From Streptomyces sp. NBS 14/10 (lineage in GTDB: Bacteria; Actinomycetota; Actinomycetes; Streptomycetales; Streptomycetaceae), in the NCBI RefSeq assembly GCF_002224125.1, contig NZ_NCSM01000050.1, positions 1-61,030 on the forward strand: a stretch of 61,030 bases of DNA, written 5' to 3'. Position numbers and translations under genes: made by a program. The notes beneath the pieces are model-generated. The model searched no databases and had not been told where the DNA came from. It was given only the letters and a program-made list of their open reading frames with translations. Below are positions 18,041-25,814 of this stretch, one piece after another (position 1 is the stretch's first letter; each line of letters starts with the position of its first letter).

Positions 18041-18061
18041 GTACAAAAACGATACTTGTAC
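18041..18061. promoter_or_regulatory. candidate MarR operator in divergent promoter
   Basis: GTACAA (18041-18046) and TTGTAC (18056-18061) are inverted with a 9-bp spacer, between the hydrolase start (17998) and the MarR start (18108). It differs from the TTGA-N4-TCAA box, so this MarR appears to have its own site. Confidence 0.45.
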
Positions 18062-18107
18062 AGCTTAGAACTAATACAGAACGGTACCACTTGGTTGGGG
18101 GACTCAC

Positions 18108-18536
18108 ATGTCGGCCGACGGTGCGCAACTGTGGACGCTGAACCAGCGGCTGCTGAGTGTCGTGATGGACGCCTGCACGGAGGAGCTGACTGATCTCGGA
18201 CTGGAGACGAAGGAGTTCTTCGTCCTGGCGGAGGTGGCCGCGTCGCCGTACCCGGCAGAGATCGCGGCGGCACTGCTGCTGCCCAAAGCAAGCGTGACGG
18301 TCTACGTCCGCAACCTCGTCGCCAAGGGGTTCATCCGGCGCGAGATCGACGACGCGGACCTGCGGCGTCACCGCCTCGTACTCACCTCCGCGGGCACAAA
18401 GGCGCGAGATCGTGCACTCGCAGCCCTGGCGGCGGAGTACGACCGCAGGCTGGCGAGAATCACCCCGCAGGACCGCACCGAGCTGCAGCGCATCCTTCAG
18501 GAGATGCTCTCGCCCGCCGACCGGGCGGAGGTCTGA
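18108..18536 (+). CDS. MarR family transcriptional regulator
   Basis: 142 aa. Winged-helix core: LETKEFFVLAEVAASPYPAE, IAAALLLPKASVTVYVRNLV (recognition helix), AKGFIRREIDDADLRRHRLV (wing, with D-x-R-R), LTSAGTKARDRALAALAAEY. It is divergent from the alpha/beta hydrolase and likely represses it via the GTACAA/TTGTAC dyad. Its 3' end is 15 bp from the convergent oxidoreductase stop. Confidence 0.86.
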   Translation: MSADGAQLWTLNQRLLSVVMDACTEELTDLGLETKEFFVLAEVAASPYPAEIAAALLLPKASVTVYVRNLVAKGFIRREIDDADLRRHRLVLTSAGTKARDRALAALAAEYDRRLARITPQDRTELQRILQEMLSPADRAEV

Positions 18537-18551
18537 CCACGCAGGCCTGGG

Positions 18552-19472
18552 CTACGCCGGCAGTACTACGAGCTTGCCGCTCAGGTGCCCGGATTGGCTC
18601 ACCGCCAGTGCCGCCGCAGACTCGTCGAGGGGGTAAGTGCCCGCGATGGGCATCTGCAGCCGTCCCGCCTCGATGAGGGCGAGGATGTCACCGAGCGCTT
18701 GGGGACCCCCTGCTCCCGGCTCGGCCATGTACACCTGGATTCCGGTGTCCGCGGCGTCGAAGGTCACGAGTGAGAGGACGCGTGTCGGACCGCCGGCGAG
18801 TTCGATCGAGTCCGGGATTTCACCGCGGCCGGAGGCGTCGAGGACCGCGTCAACTCCGTGGGGGGAAATCGCTCGTACGCGGTCGACCAGGCCCTTGCCA
18901 TAGGTGACCGGTTCCACACCGAAGGAGCGGAGCTGTTCATGGTTGCGTTCGCTCGCGGTGCCGATGACACGCGCACCGCGGGCGACGGCCAGCTGTACGG
19001 CGAAGGTGCCCACGCCACCGGCTGCGGCATGGACCAGCAGCGTCTCCCCCGTGGAGATCTTCAGCTTGTTGAGGACCTCCCAGGCGGTGATACCAGTACC
19101 GGCCAGGGTTGCGGCAACCTCCCACGGGACGGAAGCCGGCTTGGCGACCAGTGCAGCGGGGTCGGCGAGCGCCGACTGCGCGTAGGAGGGTGTAAGGGAG
19201 GCCCCCAGCACCTCGTCACCGACGCTGAAGGCGGTCACGCCCTCGCCGACCTGGTCGACTACGCCGGCCACGTCGGAGCCGAGGCCGCCCGGGAGATCGA
19301 CGGGCATCACCTGGCGCATGTATCCGTGCAGGATCTTCCAGTCGATCGGATTGACGCCTGCGGCCCGTACCGCGAGCCGTACCTGCCCGGGGCCCGCGGT
19401 GAGCGGCGGAACATCGACGATACGCAGCACGTCAGGGGTGCCGTACTCGGAGAACTGCACTGCAAGGGACAT
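18552..19472 (-). CDS. NADP-dependent quinone oxidoreductase / zinc-type alcohol dehydrogenase-like (MDR)
   Basis: 306 aa, MDR superfamily without the structural-zinc cysteines. N-terminal GroES-like domain: RAAGVNPIDWKILHGYMRQV, GSDVAGVVDQVGEGVTAFSV. Rossmann domain: LLVHAAAGGVGTFAVQLAVA, with the AxxGxVG quinone-reductase form of the glycine motif. Typically reduces quinones or enals with NADPH. It is 54 bp downstream of the YjdI/CDGSH gene on the same strand and thus the third gene of the operon starting at 20276, whose promoter holds a perfect TTGATGCATCAA box. Fits detoxification of quinones or aldehydes. Confidence 0.88.
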   Translation of the reverse strand: MSLAVQFSEYGTPDVLRIVDVPPLTAGPGQVRLAVRAAGVNPIDWKILHGYMRQVMPVDLPGGLGSDVAGVVDQVGEGVTAFSVGDEVLGASLTPSYAQSALADPAALVAKPASVPWEVAATLAGTGITAWEVLNKLKISTGETLLVHAAAGGVGTFAVQLAVARGARVIGTASERNHEQLRSFGVEPVTYGKGLVDRVRAISPHGVDAVLDASGRGEIPDSIELAGGPTRVLSLVTFDAADTGIQVYMAEPGAGGPQALGDILALIEAGRLQMPIAGTYPLDESAAALAVSQSGHLSGKLVVLPA

Positions 19473-19526
19473 CTGCTCGACTCCAAGATCTTGGGTGCTA
19501 CATGCAGGAGAGCGGGCACGGCCGTG

Positions 19527-19937
19527 TCACTGACCGCAGGGCCCCGCATGGTCGCAGTACGGCCGGAGGCGGCTCTGCCCGCAGCCGCACAGAATGACCC
19601 TGGTCTCGGCGCGCGCGCCTTGCGGCGTGTCCACGCTCAGCTCCCCGCGCACGGTCAGCTGCCCGATGGCACTGCGGGTGATCGTGGTGGGCCGGTCGGG
19701 GGTTTCCGTCCCGCCCTCCACGAGTTCGTACTGGAGCGCGCCCGAGGGACAGCGCCGCACGACCTCCGCCAGGCGCTCGGCCGTAGTCCTGTCCGGCTGG
19801 ATCCACGGTCGCTTCGTCGGGTCGAACACCTCGGGCAGGCGATGGACGCATTCGGCGGCGTGGAGGCAGCGCCTGGCCTCGAAGATCACCGTGATCGATT
19901 CCGTCCGGTATGCCTTCTGCTCGGATTCGCCGCTCAT
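19527..19937 (-). CDS. YjdI-like (4Fe-4S) plus CDGSH-type iron-sulfur protein, with altered CDGSH motif
   Basis: 136 aa with two modules. Residues ~15-75 are a YjdI/Fer4_19 domain (RRCLHAAECVHRLPEVFDPT, RRCPSGALQYE). The C-terminus is a CDGSH-type segment, RVILCGCGQSRLRPYCDHAG. The family motif C-x-C-x2-S-x3-P-x-C-D-G-S-H is intact up to C-D, but the two residues before the ligand His are missing, so His follows Asp directly. This could be a six-base deletion that damages [2Fe-2S] binding. Second gene of the operon GNAT-YjdI-oxidoreductase; 30 bp from the GNAT stop. Confidence 0.82.
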   Translation of the reverse strand: MSGESEQKAYRTESITVIFEARRCLHAAECVHRLPEVFDPTKRPWIQPDRTTAERLAEVVRRCPSGALQYELVEGGTETPDRPTTITRSAIGQLTVRGELSVDTPQGARAETRVILCGCGQSRLRPYCDHAGPCGQ

Positions 19938-19967
19938 GCCCGCCTCCGTTCCTGCCGTGCTCGGCTT

Positions 19968-20276
19968 TCAGTCACTGACCTTGCTGCGGGACTGGTACAG
20001 CAGGTCCTGGTACTCGGGGTGCCGGCTGATCCAGCCCGCGAAGAAGGGACAGGTGGCCAGCACCCGCAGGTTCGCGGCACGTGCCTCGTCAAGGGCTGTA
20101 CGGACCAGCGCGGACCCGACTCCCGCGCCCTCGTGCTCCGTCTCGACCTCGGTGTGCACGAACGCAACGAGTTCCGTCGTGCGGATGTATTCCGCGACGC
20201 CCGCCACCTTGGACTCTCCATCGACACGGGCCTCGTAGCGCTTCGCCTCGGGCACGTCGCTCACTTCGACCGTCAT
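19968..20276 (-). CDS. GNAT family N-acetyltransferase, short YjdJ type
   Basis: 102 aa from ATG 20276, preceded by AAGGAGG; the longer frame to 20576 crosses the operator and is rejected. YIRTTELVAFVHTEVETEHE, GAGVGSALVRTALDEARAAN (acetyl-CoA loop) and LRVLATCPFFAGWISRHPEY give the short GNAT pattern. In many actinobacteria and E. coli (yjdJ-yjdI) this pair is adjacent, as here, supporting a joint role. First gene of the operon; its promoter carries a perfect 14-bp palindrome at 20354. A 5' stub of a second copy lies at 6563. Confidence 0.86.
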   Translation of the reverse strand: MTVEVSDVPEAKRYEARVDGESKVAGVAEYIRTTELVAFVHTEVETEHEGAGVGSALVRTALDEARAANLRVLATCPFFAGWISRHPEYQDLLYQSRSKVSD

Positions 20277-20353
20277 GTGTCCTCCTTGTGGGGTCTGATC
20301 CCGCTCAACTCGGCAGAATCCCGTCAGCCAGGACATCAGCCTAGCCCTGCAAG

Positions 20354-20367
20354 GTTGATGCATCAAC
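20354..20367. promoter_or_regulatory. perfect TTGA-N4-TCAA palindrome (GTTGATGCATCAAC)
   Basis: A 14-bp perfect palindrome, the best example of the motif in the window, 78 bp upstream of the GNAT-YjdI-oxidoreductase operon and 200 bp upstream of the divergent MarR gene at 20567. Likely MarR operator. Confidence 0.6.
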
Positions 20368-20540
20368 TTAACCCATGACGAAGGCATCCGTAGCACCGAG
20401 CGAGCACGGGGTGCCGACCTCCATGCCTGCACGAGACACGGCTCGAGCACTCGCGGGCCGGGCGTGAACCGAAGCATCCCGGTCACGACGCACGCGCCCT
20501 CGCTGAGGGTTGCGTCGCCGCCACCACCAGTAGATGAGCT

Positions 20541-20556
20541 GTCAACGATTTCGTTA
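20541..20556. promoter_or_regulatory. dyad directly upstream of MarR gene
   Basis: GTCAACGATTTCGTTAG lies 10-27 bp before the MarR ATG at 20567. It contains AACGA and TCGTT as inverted arms around TT, and its left half GTCAAC equals a half-site of the TTGA-N4-TCAA motif. Possible autoregulatory site. Confidence 0.35.
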
Positions 20557-20566
20557 GACTGCCCCC

Positions 20567-21034
20567 ATGGACGCACAACCGCGCTGGCTCGACCCAGAGC
20601 AGAAGGCCGCCTGGGACAGCTTCATCCGAATGCAGGAGACACTCATCGGACGGCTGTCCCGGCGCATCCAGGCCGACTCCGGATTGTCAGCAGCCGACTA
20701 CATCGTGCTCGTCAGCCTCACCGAAAGAGGCAACGGGCGGATGCGCTTCCTGGATCTGGCCAAACTCGTGGAGTGGGAGAAGAGCCGAATGTCCCACCAG
20801 GTCACGCGGATGGCCAAACGCGGGCTCGTGGCCAGGGAGGAATGCCCCGACGACGGACGCGGAGCATTCATCGTCGCCACCCCGGCCGGCTACAAGGCGA
20901 TCGAAGAGGCCGCACCCCCGCACGTCGAGCACGTCCGCCGCCTGTTCATCGATGCCCTGACCCCGAACCAGCTCAGCACACTCGGCCGGATCTCCAAGCG
21001 CGTCCTGGACCACATGGAGAAGCAGCCGGACTGA
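20567..21034 (+). CDS. MarR family transcriptional regulator
   Basis: 155 aa. RLSRRIQADSGLSAADYIVL, MRFLDLAKLVEWEKSRMSHQ, VTRMAKRGLVAREECPDDGR (wing). It is closely similar to the MarR at 12725 through the whole DNA-binding domain, including EWEKSRMSH in the recognition helix. Divergent from the GNAT-YjdI-oxidoreductase operon, with boxes in between. The start is the only sensible ATG (GTTAGACTGCCCCC upstream, so possibly leaderless or weakly translated). Best candidate, with 12725, for the protein that reads the repeated box. Confidence 0.87.
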   Translation: MDAQPRWLDPEQKAAWDSFIRMQETLIGRLSRRIQADSGLSAADYIVLVSLTERGNGRMRFLDLAKLVEWEKSRMSHQVTRMAKRGLVAREECPDDGRGAFIVATPAGYKAIEEAAPPHVEHVRRLFIDALTPNQLSTLGRISKRVLDHMEKQPD

Positions 21035-21205
21035 CCGGGCAGGGGACGCGACTCCCTGGATCACGAAAGGCCTGCCCTGCGCCGCCCCGAAGTGACGTCC
21101 TGGTGCACGGGGCTGCCGGTGGATGAGGGTTTCCCTCCTCTCCCCCCACGCCAGGACTGGAAGGGCGCAGGGTCTGAGCTTTCACCCGGAACCCTAGGGC
21201 AACAT

Positions 21206-21221
21206 GGTTGACCTGTCAACC
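21206..21221. promoter_or_regulatory. TTGA-N4-TCAA box, orphan
   Basis: GGTTGACCTGTCAACC, exact half-sites with extended GG/CC arms. It lies between the 3' ends of MarR (21034) and SnoaL (21302), where no gene starts, so it may be a relic or serve an unannotated transcript. Confidence 0.45.
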
Positions 21222-21301
21222 TCAGAGGATCGGGGCAGAAGTAGCCGCACATCGGCCGCCCTTGGCGGCGGCAAGGCCGGCGCCGGGTGGCACTGCCGGG
21301 G

Positions 21302-21697
21302 CTACACCATAGTGTTGCCGTTGGCGGATTTTTCGGCAGGGACGATGTCTTGGACGACGTCCCAGTGTTCCACGATGCGTCCGTTGTCCAGCCGGAAGAT
21401 GTCGACGATGGCCACGGGGTTCGGGGCCCAGCCGTGGACGATGCTGTGGGTGAAGACCAGGTCGCCTTGGGCGGCGATCCGCTGCGGCTCCCAGGAGAAG
21501 CCCTCCAGGTTTGGAACGACGTTGCGCAGGGTGTCGAGCCCATTGGGCATCTGCGGGCTGTGCTGGATGTAGGGCTCAACCCAGTATCGGTCTATCGCGG
21601 TGAGGTCCTTGTCGGCGAACAACTCCCGCATCGCGGTGAGTACGATGTCGACGTTGCGTGTTGCCTGATCGTCCTGCGCGGCGACATGCTGGGTCAT
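21302..21697 (-). CDS. SnoaL-like / NTF2-fold protein
   Basis: 131 aa. VLTAMRELFADKDLTAIDRY, WVEPYIQHSPQMPNGLDTLR, IAAQGDLVFTHSIVHGWAPN and IVDIFRLDNGRIVEHWDVVQ make a typical SnoaL/nuclear-transport-factor-2 barrel with the conserved HxW and EHWDVVQ end. Family members are cyclases, isomerases or uncharacterised stress proteins; no polyketide cluster is present, so cyclase activity is unlikely. The start is two bases after the MoaF-like stop, so the two are translationally coupled. Confidence 0.85.
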   Translation of the reverse strand: MTQHVAAQDDQATRNVDIVLTAMRELFADKDLTAIDRYWVEPYIQHSPQMPNGLDTLRNVVPNLEGFSWEPQRIAAQGDLVFTHSIVHGWAPNPVAIVDIFRLDNGRIVEHWDVVQDIVPAEKSANGNTMV

Positions 21698-21699
21698 GG

Positions 21700-22011
21700 T
21701 CAGGCCTCCTTGATCGTTCCGATGAAGTGGTAGAGCTTGCCGTCGACGGTCACGTTGGAGTAAAACTTCCCGTTTTCGAAGTCCTCAAGGTGCGTCACCG
21801 TAGCCCCGCTCGCCTCGGTCCAGGAGTTCAGACAGACGCCTTCACGGATCTCTTGCAGGTTCAGAGCCACCGTTTCAGCGTGACCGTCGGGGCGAGCCCC
21901 GCACCGTGCTCCACGACGAAGCTGCCCTGGGTCGGCGAATCGAAGGTGAACCGCACCTTTCAGGTCGCCGAGGTCGAAGCGGTAGCTGTGGTCGGCTAGT
22001 CGCTTGGTCAT
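21700..22011 (-). CDS. MoaF-like protein with an internal out-of-frame segment
   Basis: 103 aa. MTKRLADHSYRFDLGDLK and EIREGVCLNSWTEASGATVT, then FENGKFYSNVTVDGKLYHFI, fit a MoaF/lipocalin-like fold found next to SnoaL genes. Residues about 19-45 look non-native. The alternative frame there reads VRFTFDSPTQGSFVVEHGAG, a convincing beta-barrel segment, so one inserted base near 21968 and one lost base near 21893 appear to compensate. The protein as encoded may be misfolded, or the sequence has two errors. First gene of the MoaF-SnoaL unit, with a 32-bp inverted repeat 35 bp upstream. Confidence 0.65.
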   Translation of the reverse strand: MTKRLADHSYRFDLGDLKGAVHLRFADPGQLRRGARCGARPDGHAETVALNLQEIREGVCLNSWTEASGATVTHLEDFENGKFYSNVTVDGKLYHFIGTIKEA

Positions 22012-22045
22012 GGCAGGTCCTTCGAATGGCCGATCACAACCTCGA

Positions 22046-22077
22046 CGACCATGAGTTGAAATCTCAACTCATGGTCG
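22046..22077. promoter_or_regulatory. 32-bp perfect inverted repeat containing a TTGA-N4-TCAA box
   Basis: CGACCATGAGTTGA (22046-22059) and TCAACTCATGGTCG (22064-22077) are perfect 14-bp arms around AATC. The core TTGAAATCTCAA is the window motif. It lies 35 bp upstream of the MoaF-SnoaL unit. Confidence 0.6.
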
Positions 22078-22488
22078 GCGTTTGCCGCAAGCCTTCTGAC
22101 ACCTGGAACACACTCTGAGGCTTGTGGAGCCGCTCACATCAGACGGTGGACCCCGCTGCGAGCGGCGTTCGACCTGGTTGACAACCCTCCGGCACAGGCC
22201 CGATGACGTTGCCCGCCACCCGCGCCGAGCAATGCACGTCGCTCGATTGGGCGCCGTGCCGGCCCTGCGGTGACATCCCGCCCTCTTCGCCGACACCGCC
22301 GTAGGTCTACTCAAACCCGTTGACTTGCCGTGCCGTCGAGGCGGCCCTCGCACGAGCATTGCCCGTTGGGGAGGGTGCATCGGCAGCACGAGGCGAGTCT
22401 CCGGTGCCACACCGGCTCCGACGGCCCCTTCGACAGACGCTGTTCGCCGCCGTGGCCGTCGCCCCGCCGTGAGGGCGTACCTTGCGAG
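22078..22488. other. intergenic, no gene recognised
   Basis: About 400 bp between the MoaF promoter and the 3' end of the serine hydrolase. The short frames on both strands have no ribosome site and no recognisable motif. Confidence 0.4.
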
Positions 22489-23751
22489 TCAGAGGCCAGA
22501 ACGCCCGGAGGCCGGGTCGGGCCGCTGAGGCCGCTCGCCAAGGACCCGCGCGAAGAGCGCCTCCCGCAGGGCCACTTCACGAGGATCGTCCCAGAGCCGG
22601 AAGCCAGTACGGTTCATCGCGTACGCGAAGCCCGTGCCGGTGTCCGGGTCTGCGAAGGCGAACGACCCGCCCAGGCCCATCGTCCCGAAGGCCCGGTCCG
22701 ACTCGGAGCCGAACCTGAACGCCGGGAACGGCTTGACGTACCCCAGGGAGAACCTCGTCTCGACGCGCAGCACCTCGTCGAAGTGTCCGTTCGTCGGAGG
22801 TGGGGCAGCGACGCGCAACGCGTCCATCGTGGCATCGGTGAGACCCAGGGTGGCGCCGCCGGTTGCCACCTCGCCGTAGAGCTTGGCGATCGACCGCACC
22901 TGGCCGACGCCGTTGGCCGCCGGAATCTCCGCGGCCTGCACATCCGGCCGGTTGAAGTTCTCCACGGTGCCCAGCACCCGCGGATTGCCGAACGCCCTGG
23001 CGGTCAAGCTCCGTGGGTTCGCGTATGCCCGGATGAATGATGCCGGCATCGCTCTCAGGTGCAGCATCATCTCCCAGGGACGGAATCCGTGGATACGGGC
23101 GACCCGATCGCGATCAGTGTCCTGCGGCAGGCCGAAGTGGAAGTCGAGGTCGAGCGGCGTCGCGACCTCGTCGGCGAAGAACCGGCCGATACGGCGTTTT
23201 CCGGGGTCGATTCGGCTGATGAGCTCGCTCTCGTACCAGCCCAATGACTGGCCGTGGTAGCCGTGCCGGGTGCCCGGCTCCCATGCCGGACGCTGTTCGG
23301 CAAGAGCCGTGGCGAGGGTGCGGGAGCCAGTCAGGTCACCGAGCTCGAGTGGCCGGTCGATCACCGGCAGCCCGGCCTGATGGGCAAGCAGCTGGCGGAC
23401 GGTGACATCGCCCTTGCCCGCGGCGGCGAATTCGGGCCAATAGGCCGCCACGCGCTCATCGTGGTCGAGCAGGCCACGTGCGTGCAACACCGCGAGCGCC
23501 ACTGCTGCCACGCCCTTGGACGTGGAGAAGACCGGCACCATCGTTTCCGCCTCCCAGGGGAGGCGGTTGCGGCCGTTCCGGTATCCGCCCCAGAGGTCCA
23601 CGACCTTCCGCCCGCCGTGGTAGACGACGCAGGCAGCGCCGATCTCGTTGCGTACGGCGAAGTTCTCGCGAAAGGCGTCGGCCACTGCGCCATAGCCTTC
23701 ATCCACGGCACCGCGAACCGTGCGGCCTGGTACATCGAGCTTGAAGACCAC
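22489..23751 (-). CDS. serine hydrolase, class C beta-lactamase/esterase-like
   Basis: 420 aa from GTG 23751, which has GGAG seven bases upstream; the frame extends to 23880 but that part is not coding-like. The catalytic S-x-x-K is VPVFSTSKGVAAVALAVLHA; the second-site Tyr is in YHGQSLGWYESELISR; and GTMGLGGSFAFADPDTGTGF occupies the KTG position. These belong to EstB-type esterases/beta-lactamase-fold hydrolases, which more often hydrolyse esters than beta-lactams. No signal peptide, so cytoplasmic. Single gene. Confidence 0.87.
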   Translation of the reverse strand: MVFKLDVPGRTVRGAVDEGYGAVADAFRENFAVRNEIGAACVVYHGGRKVVDLWGGYRNGRNRLPWEAETMVPVFSTSKGVAAVALAVLHARGLLDHDERVAAYWPEFAAAGKGDVTVRQLLAHQAGLPVIDRPLELGDLTGSRTLATALAEQRPAWEPGTRHGYHGQSLGWYESELISRIDPGKRRIGRFFADEVATPLDLDFHFGLPQDTDRDRVARIHGFRPWEMMLHLRAMPASFIRAYANPRSLTARAFGNPRVLGTVENFNRPDVQAAEIPAANGVGQVRSIAKLYGEVATGGATLGLTDATMDALRVAAPPPTNGHFDEVLRVETRFSLGYVKPFPAFRFGSESDRAFGTMGLGGSFAFADPDTGTGFAYAMNRTGFRLWDDPREVALREALFARVLGERPQRPDPASGRSGL

Positions 23752-23904
23752 TGCTTCTCCTTCATGTTGCGGCTCCCACCCTGGTGCGTGGGGTGACCCG
23801 CTGGTGTCGATTCGAGGCGTCGCAGCTGCACGCCGAGGGCGCGGGTCGCCGATCCGGTCGCGGCGCCGCCGCCCCGACAAGGGTGAAGCCGTGGTCGCGT
23901 CGCG

Positions 23905-24455
23905 TCAGCGGAAGAGATCGGTCTGGCCGTTCGACGCGGACAGGCCACCATCGACGGCGATGTGCGCGCCGTTGACGTACGAGGCGCCGGAGCCGGCAAG
24001 GAACGCCACGACAGCGGCCACCTCGGCGGGATCGCCGGGCCGGCCCATGGGCACCCGGTCGTCGAACCGGTCGCGCAACGGCGTACCTTCGGTGAGCGCT
24101 GTCCGGATCTCCGCGCGGGTGGTCGTCACACCGGGATGGACCACGTTGACCCGGATCTCCCGGCCATGGTCGAGGGCCATCGCATTGGTCAGATTGGCCA
24201 CCGCCCCCTTGGTCGCGTTGTAAGCGGCCTGCGTCCAGTCACCACGCACGCCACCAACGGATCCGATGTTGACGATGCACCCGCGGACCGCGCGCAGGTG
24301 GGGCAAGGCGGCGCGGGAGGCAAAGAACAGGCCGTCGACGTTCACGCTCATCATGGCACGATAGGCATCCTCGCTCGTGCTCTCCACGGTGCCCGGCTGC
24401 GCCAGCCCCGCGTTGTTGACGAGGACGTCCAGACGCCCGAACCGCTCGGCCGCCC
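23905..24455 (-). pseudogene. SDR family oxidoreductase, 5' third deleted
   Basis: The frame starts within RFGRLDVLVNNAGLAQPG and continues through VNVDGLFFASRAALPHLRAV, CIVNIGSVGGVRGDWTQAAY (Ser), AYNATKGAVANLTNAMAL (Tyr-x3-Lys) to VNGAHIAVDGGLSASNG, a normal SDR C-terminus. The N-terminal cofactor-binding TGxxxGIG region is missing: at about 24455 the gene runs into the 3' part of an AraC gene on the other strand. The ATG at 24387 is internal. Nonfunctional without the NAD(P) site. Confidence 0.75.
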
Positions 24456-24464
24456 CGCCGCCTT

Positions 24465-24785
24465 GCCCCGGCCCTCGCCCAGGCGGCGAAGGACCTCGCA
24501 GAGCAGCGGCTCGCCGACGCCGATCTCTCGTCGGCGATGCCGGCCCGGGAACTGAACGTTTCCGTGCGTACTTTGCAGCGCGCGTTCGCGGCGGGTGGGG
24601 AATCGGTGACCGCCTACATCCGGGAACGGCGCTTGGAGTTGGCCAGGCAGGCGCTGCCGGCTTCTCGGCTGGCCGTCTCGGAAATCGCCGCGCACTGGCA
24701 GTTCGCCGACAGCAGCCACTTCAGCCGCGCCTTCAAGCGGCGCTATGGACTCACACCCCCCGAGTACGCCCGACAGAACACCTGA
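24465..24785 (+). pseudogene. AraC family regulator, C-terminal DNA-binding fragment
   Basis: ALAQAAKDLAEQRLADADLS, ARELNVSVRTLQRAFAAGGE, SVTAYIRERRLELARQALPA and FADSSHFSRAFKRRYGLTPPEY form the two AraC helix-turn-helix units and natural C-terminus. The N-terminal sensing domain and start codon are missing. It was divergent from the SDR at 23905; a deletion removed both 5' halves and the promoter between them. Confidence 0.7.
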
Positions 24786-24802
24786 TCAGAGGTGGACCGG
24801 CG

Positions 24803-25426
24803 TCAAACACTACTCAAGGCCAACGCACCCGCAAGCGCGAGGATGCAGATTCCCGAAATCTGGTCGACCCGACGGGCGATCGATCCCTTGTACGATCGAA
24901 GCCGCCATCGAAGAATCCTCCCGGCTCCGACGTAGAGGCCGCCAATGACGGCTTCAACGCCCATGTAGGCCAGGCCCAGAACGGCAATGTGCAGTTCCGC
25001 ATCCCGTCCGCCGCTCGTGAATTGAGGGAGGAGTGCCGCGAAAAGCAGAAGGGCTTTGGGGTTGGTTATGGCGACCATAAATTCCTGGCGGGGGATCCGC
25101 CACCGACCGGTGCGGCCCTCTTCGTCCTCGACCACCGAAGCGGCCTCCGGCCTGCTTCTCAGCGCTGCCATACCAATCCAGACTAAATACGCCATTCCAC
25201 TCCATTTAATCACGGTCAGCACACCAGGAGACTGTGCGAGAACCGCGCCGAGACCCAGTACGACGATGCCGATCAGCAGAGTGAAGGCAGCGAGGCGCGC
25301 GAGGATTCCGACAAGAGCCCAGGAAGCGCCGCATCGGATGGCGTTACTCAGGCCCAACAGCTGGTTCGCTCCAGGGATTATGGATATCAATACGGCAGAG
25401 GGAAGGAAGTCCATCCAATAGATCAC
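24803..25426 (-). CDS. LysE family amino-acid exporter
   Basis: 207 aa with about six membrane segments. The N-terminal SAVLISIIPGANQLLGLSNA carries the LysE/RhtB P-G-x-N signature, then ALVGILARLAAFTLLIGIVV, TVIKWSGMAYLVWIGMAALR, FMVAITNPKALLLFAALLPQ (NPK-x-x-L-F signature). Exports an amino acid or similar small molecule; the substrate is unknown. Start at 25426 or at the second Met (25414). It ends 18 bp from the AraC stop. A hairpin at 25430-25459 lies just upstream of the start. Confidence 0.87.
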   Translation of the reverse strand: MIYWMDFLPSAVLISIIPGANQLLGLSNAIRCGASWALVGILARLAAFTLLIGIVVLGLGAVLAQSPGVLTVIKWSGMAYLVWIGMAALRSRPEAASVVEDEEGRTGRWRIPRQEFMVAITNPKALLLFAALLPQFTSGGRDAELHIAVLGLAYMGVEAVIGGLYVGAGRILRWRLRSYKGSIARRVDQISGICILALAGALALSSV

Positions 25427-25429
25427 GCT

Positions 25430-25459
25430 CCCAGCATCGGCCGTATGGCCAATGCTGGG
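25430..25459. other. hairpin at the LysE start
   Basis: Arms CCCAGCATCGGCC (25430-25442) and GGCCAATGCTGGG (25447-25459) pair at 12 of 13 positions around GTAT. Its position just 3 bases before the LysE start codon suggests it could mask the ribosome site in mRNA. Confidence 0.4.
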
Positions 25460-25620
25460 GACGGAGGCACCGCGAGATATTGATCACGCAGTACGACAAA
25501 CTTTCGATGCCGAGAAGCTCGATAATGCGCGCACCGATGTCGCCGAGCGCGAAAGCGCCAAGCCCGCCTGCCAAGAGGGGCGCCCCCGACTGGTGACGTG
25601 CAGCCGCACCCACCGCGACA

Positions 25621-25677
25621 CGATCTAGTTGACACGCCAACCATAGAAGTGCCATGGTTTACGTGTCAACTAGATCG
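25621..25677. promoter_or_regulatory. 57-bp inverted repeat with two TTGA-N4-TCAA-like boxes
   Basis: Two 24-nt arms (25621-25644 and 25654-25677) match at 22 of 24 positions around a 9-nt centre; the outer 16 are perfect (CGATCTAGTTGACACG and its complement). Each arm carries TTGACA, so symmetric divergent -35 elements are possible, plus a one-mismatch copy of the window box (25629-25640 and 25658-25669). It lies between LysE (leftward) and the LLM gene (rightward). Confidence 0.55.
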
Positions 25678-25814
25678 GCGGAGGTGGTGTGGGCGCGGGA
25701 CCTGACCGGCGGGGAACTCGCGCAGGTCGCCCAGGACGGACGTCCCGCCCGGTCGTCACGGACCACGCACCGCCACACCCCGACACAACGAAAGCGTTGA
25801 GCGAAGTGAACACG

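Noticed and set aside
18858..20378. 506-codon plus-strand frame
   Set aside because: Antisense to the oxidoreductase, YjdI/CDGSH and GNAT genes; no recognisable motif.
22489..23751. Antibiotic resistance beta-lactamase
   Set aside because: Has S-x-x-K but lacks the typical KTG and a signal peptide; fits EstB-type esterase better.
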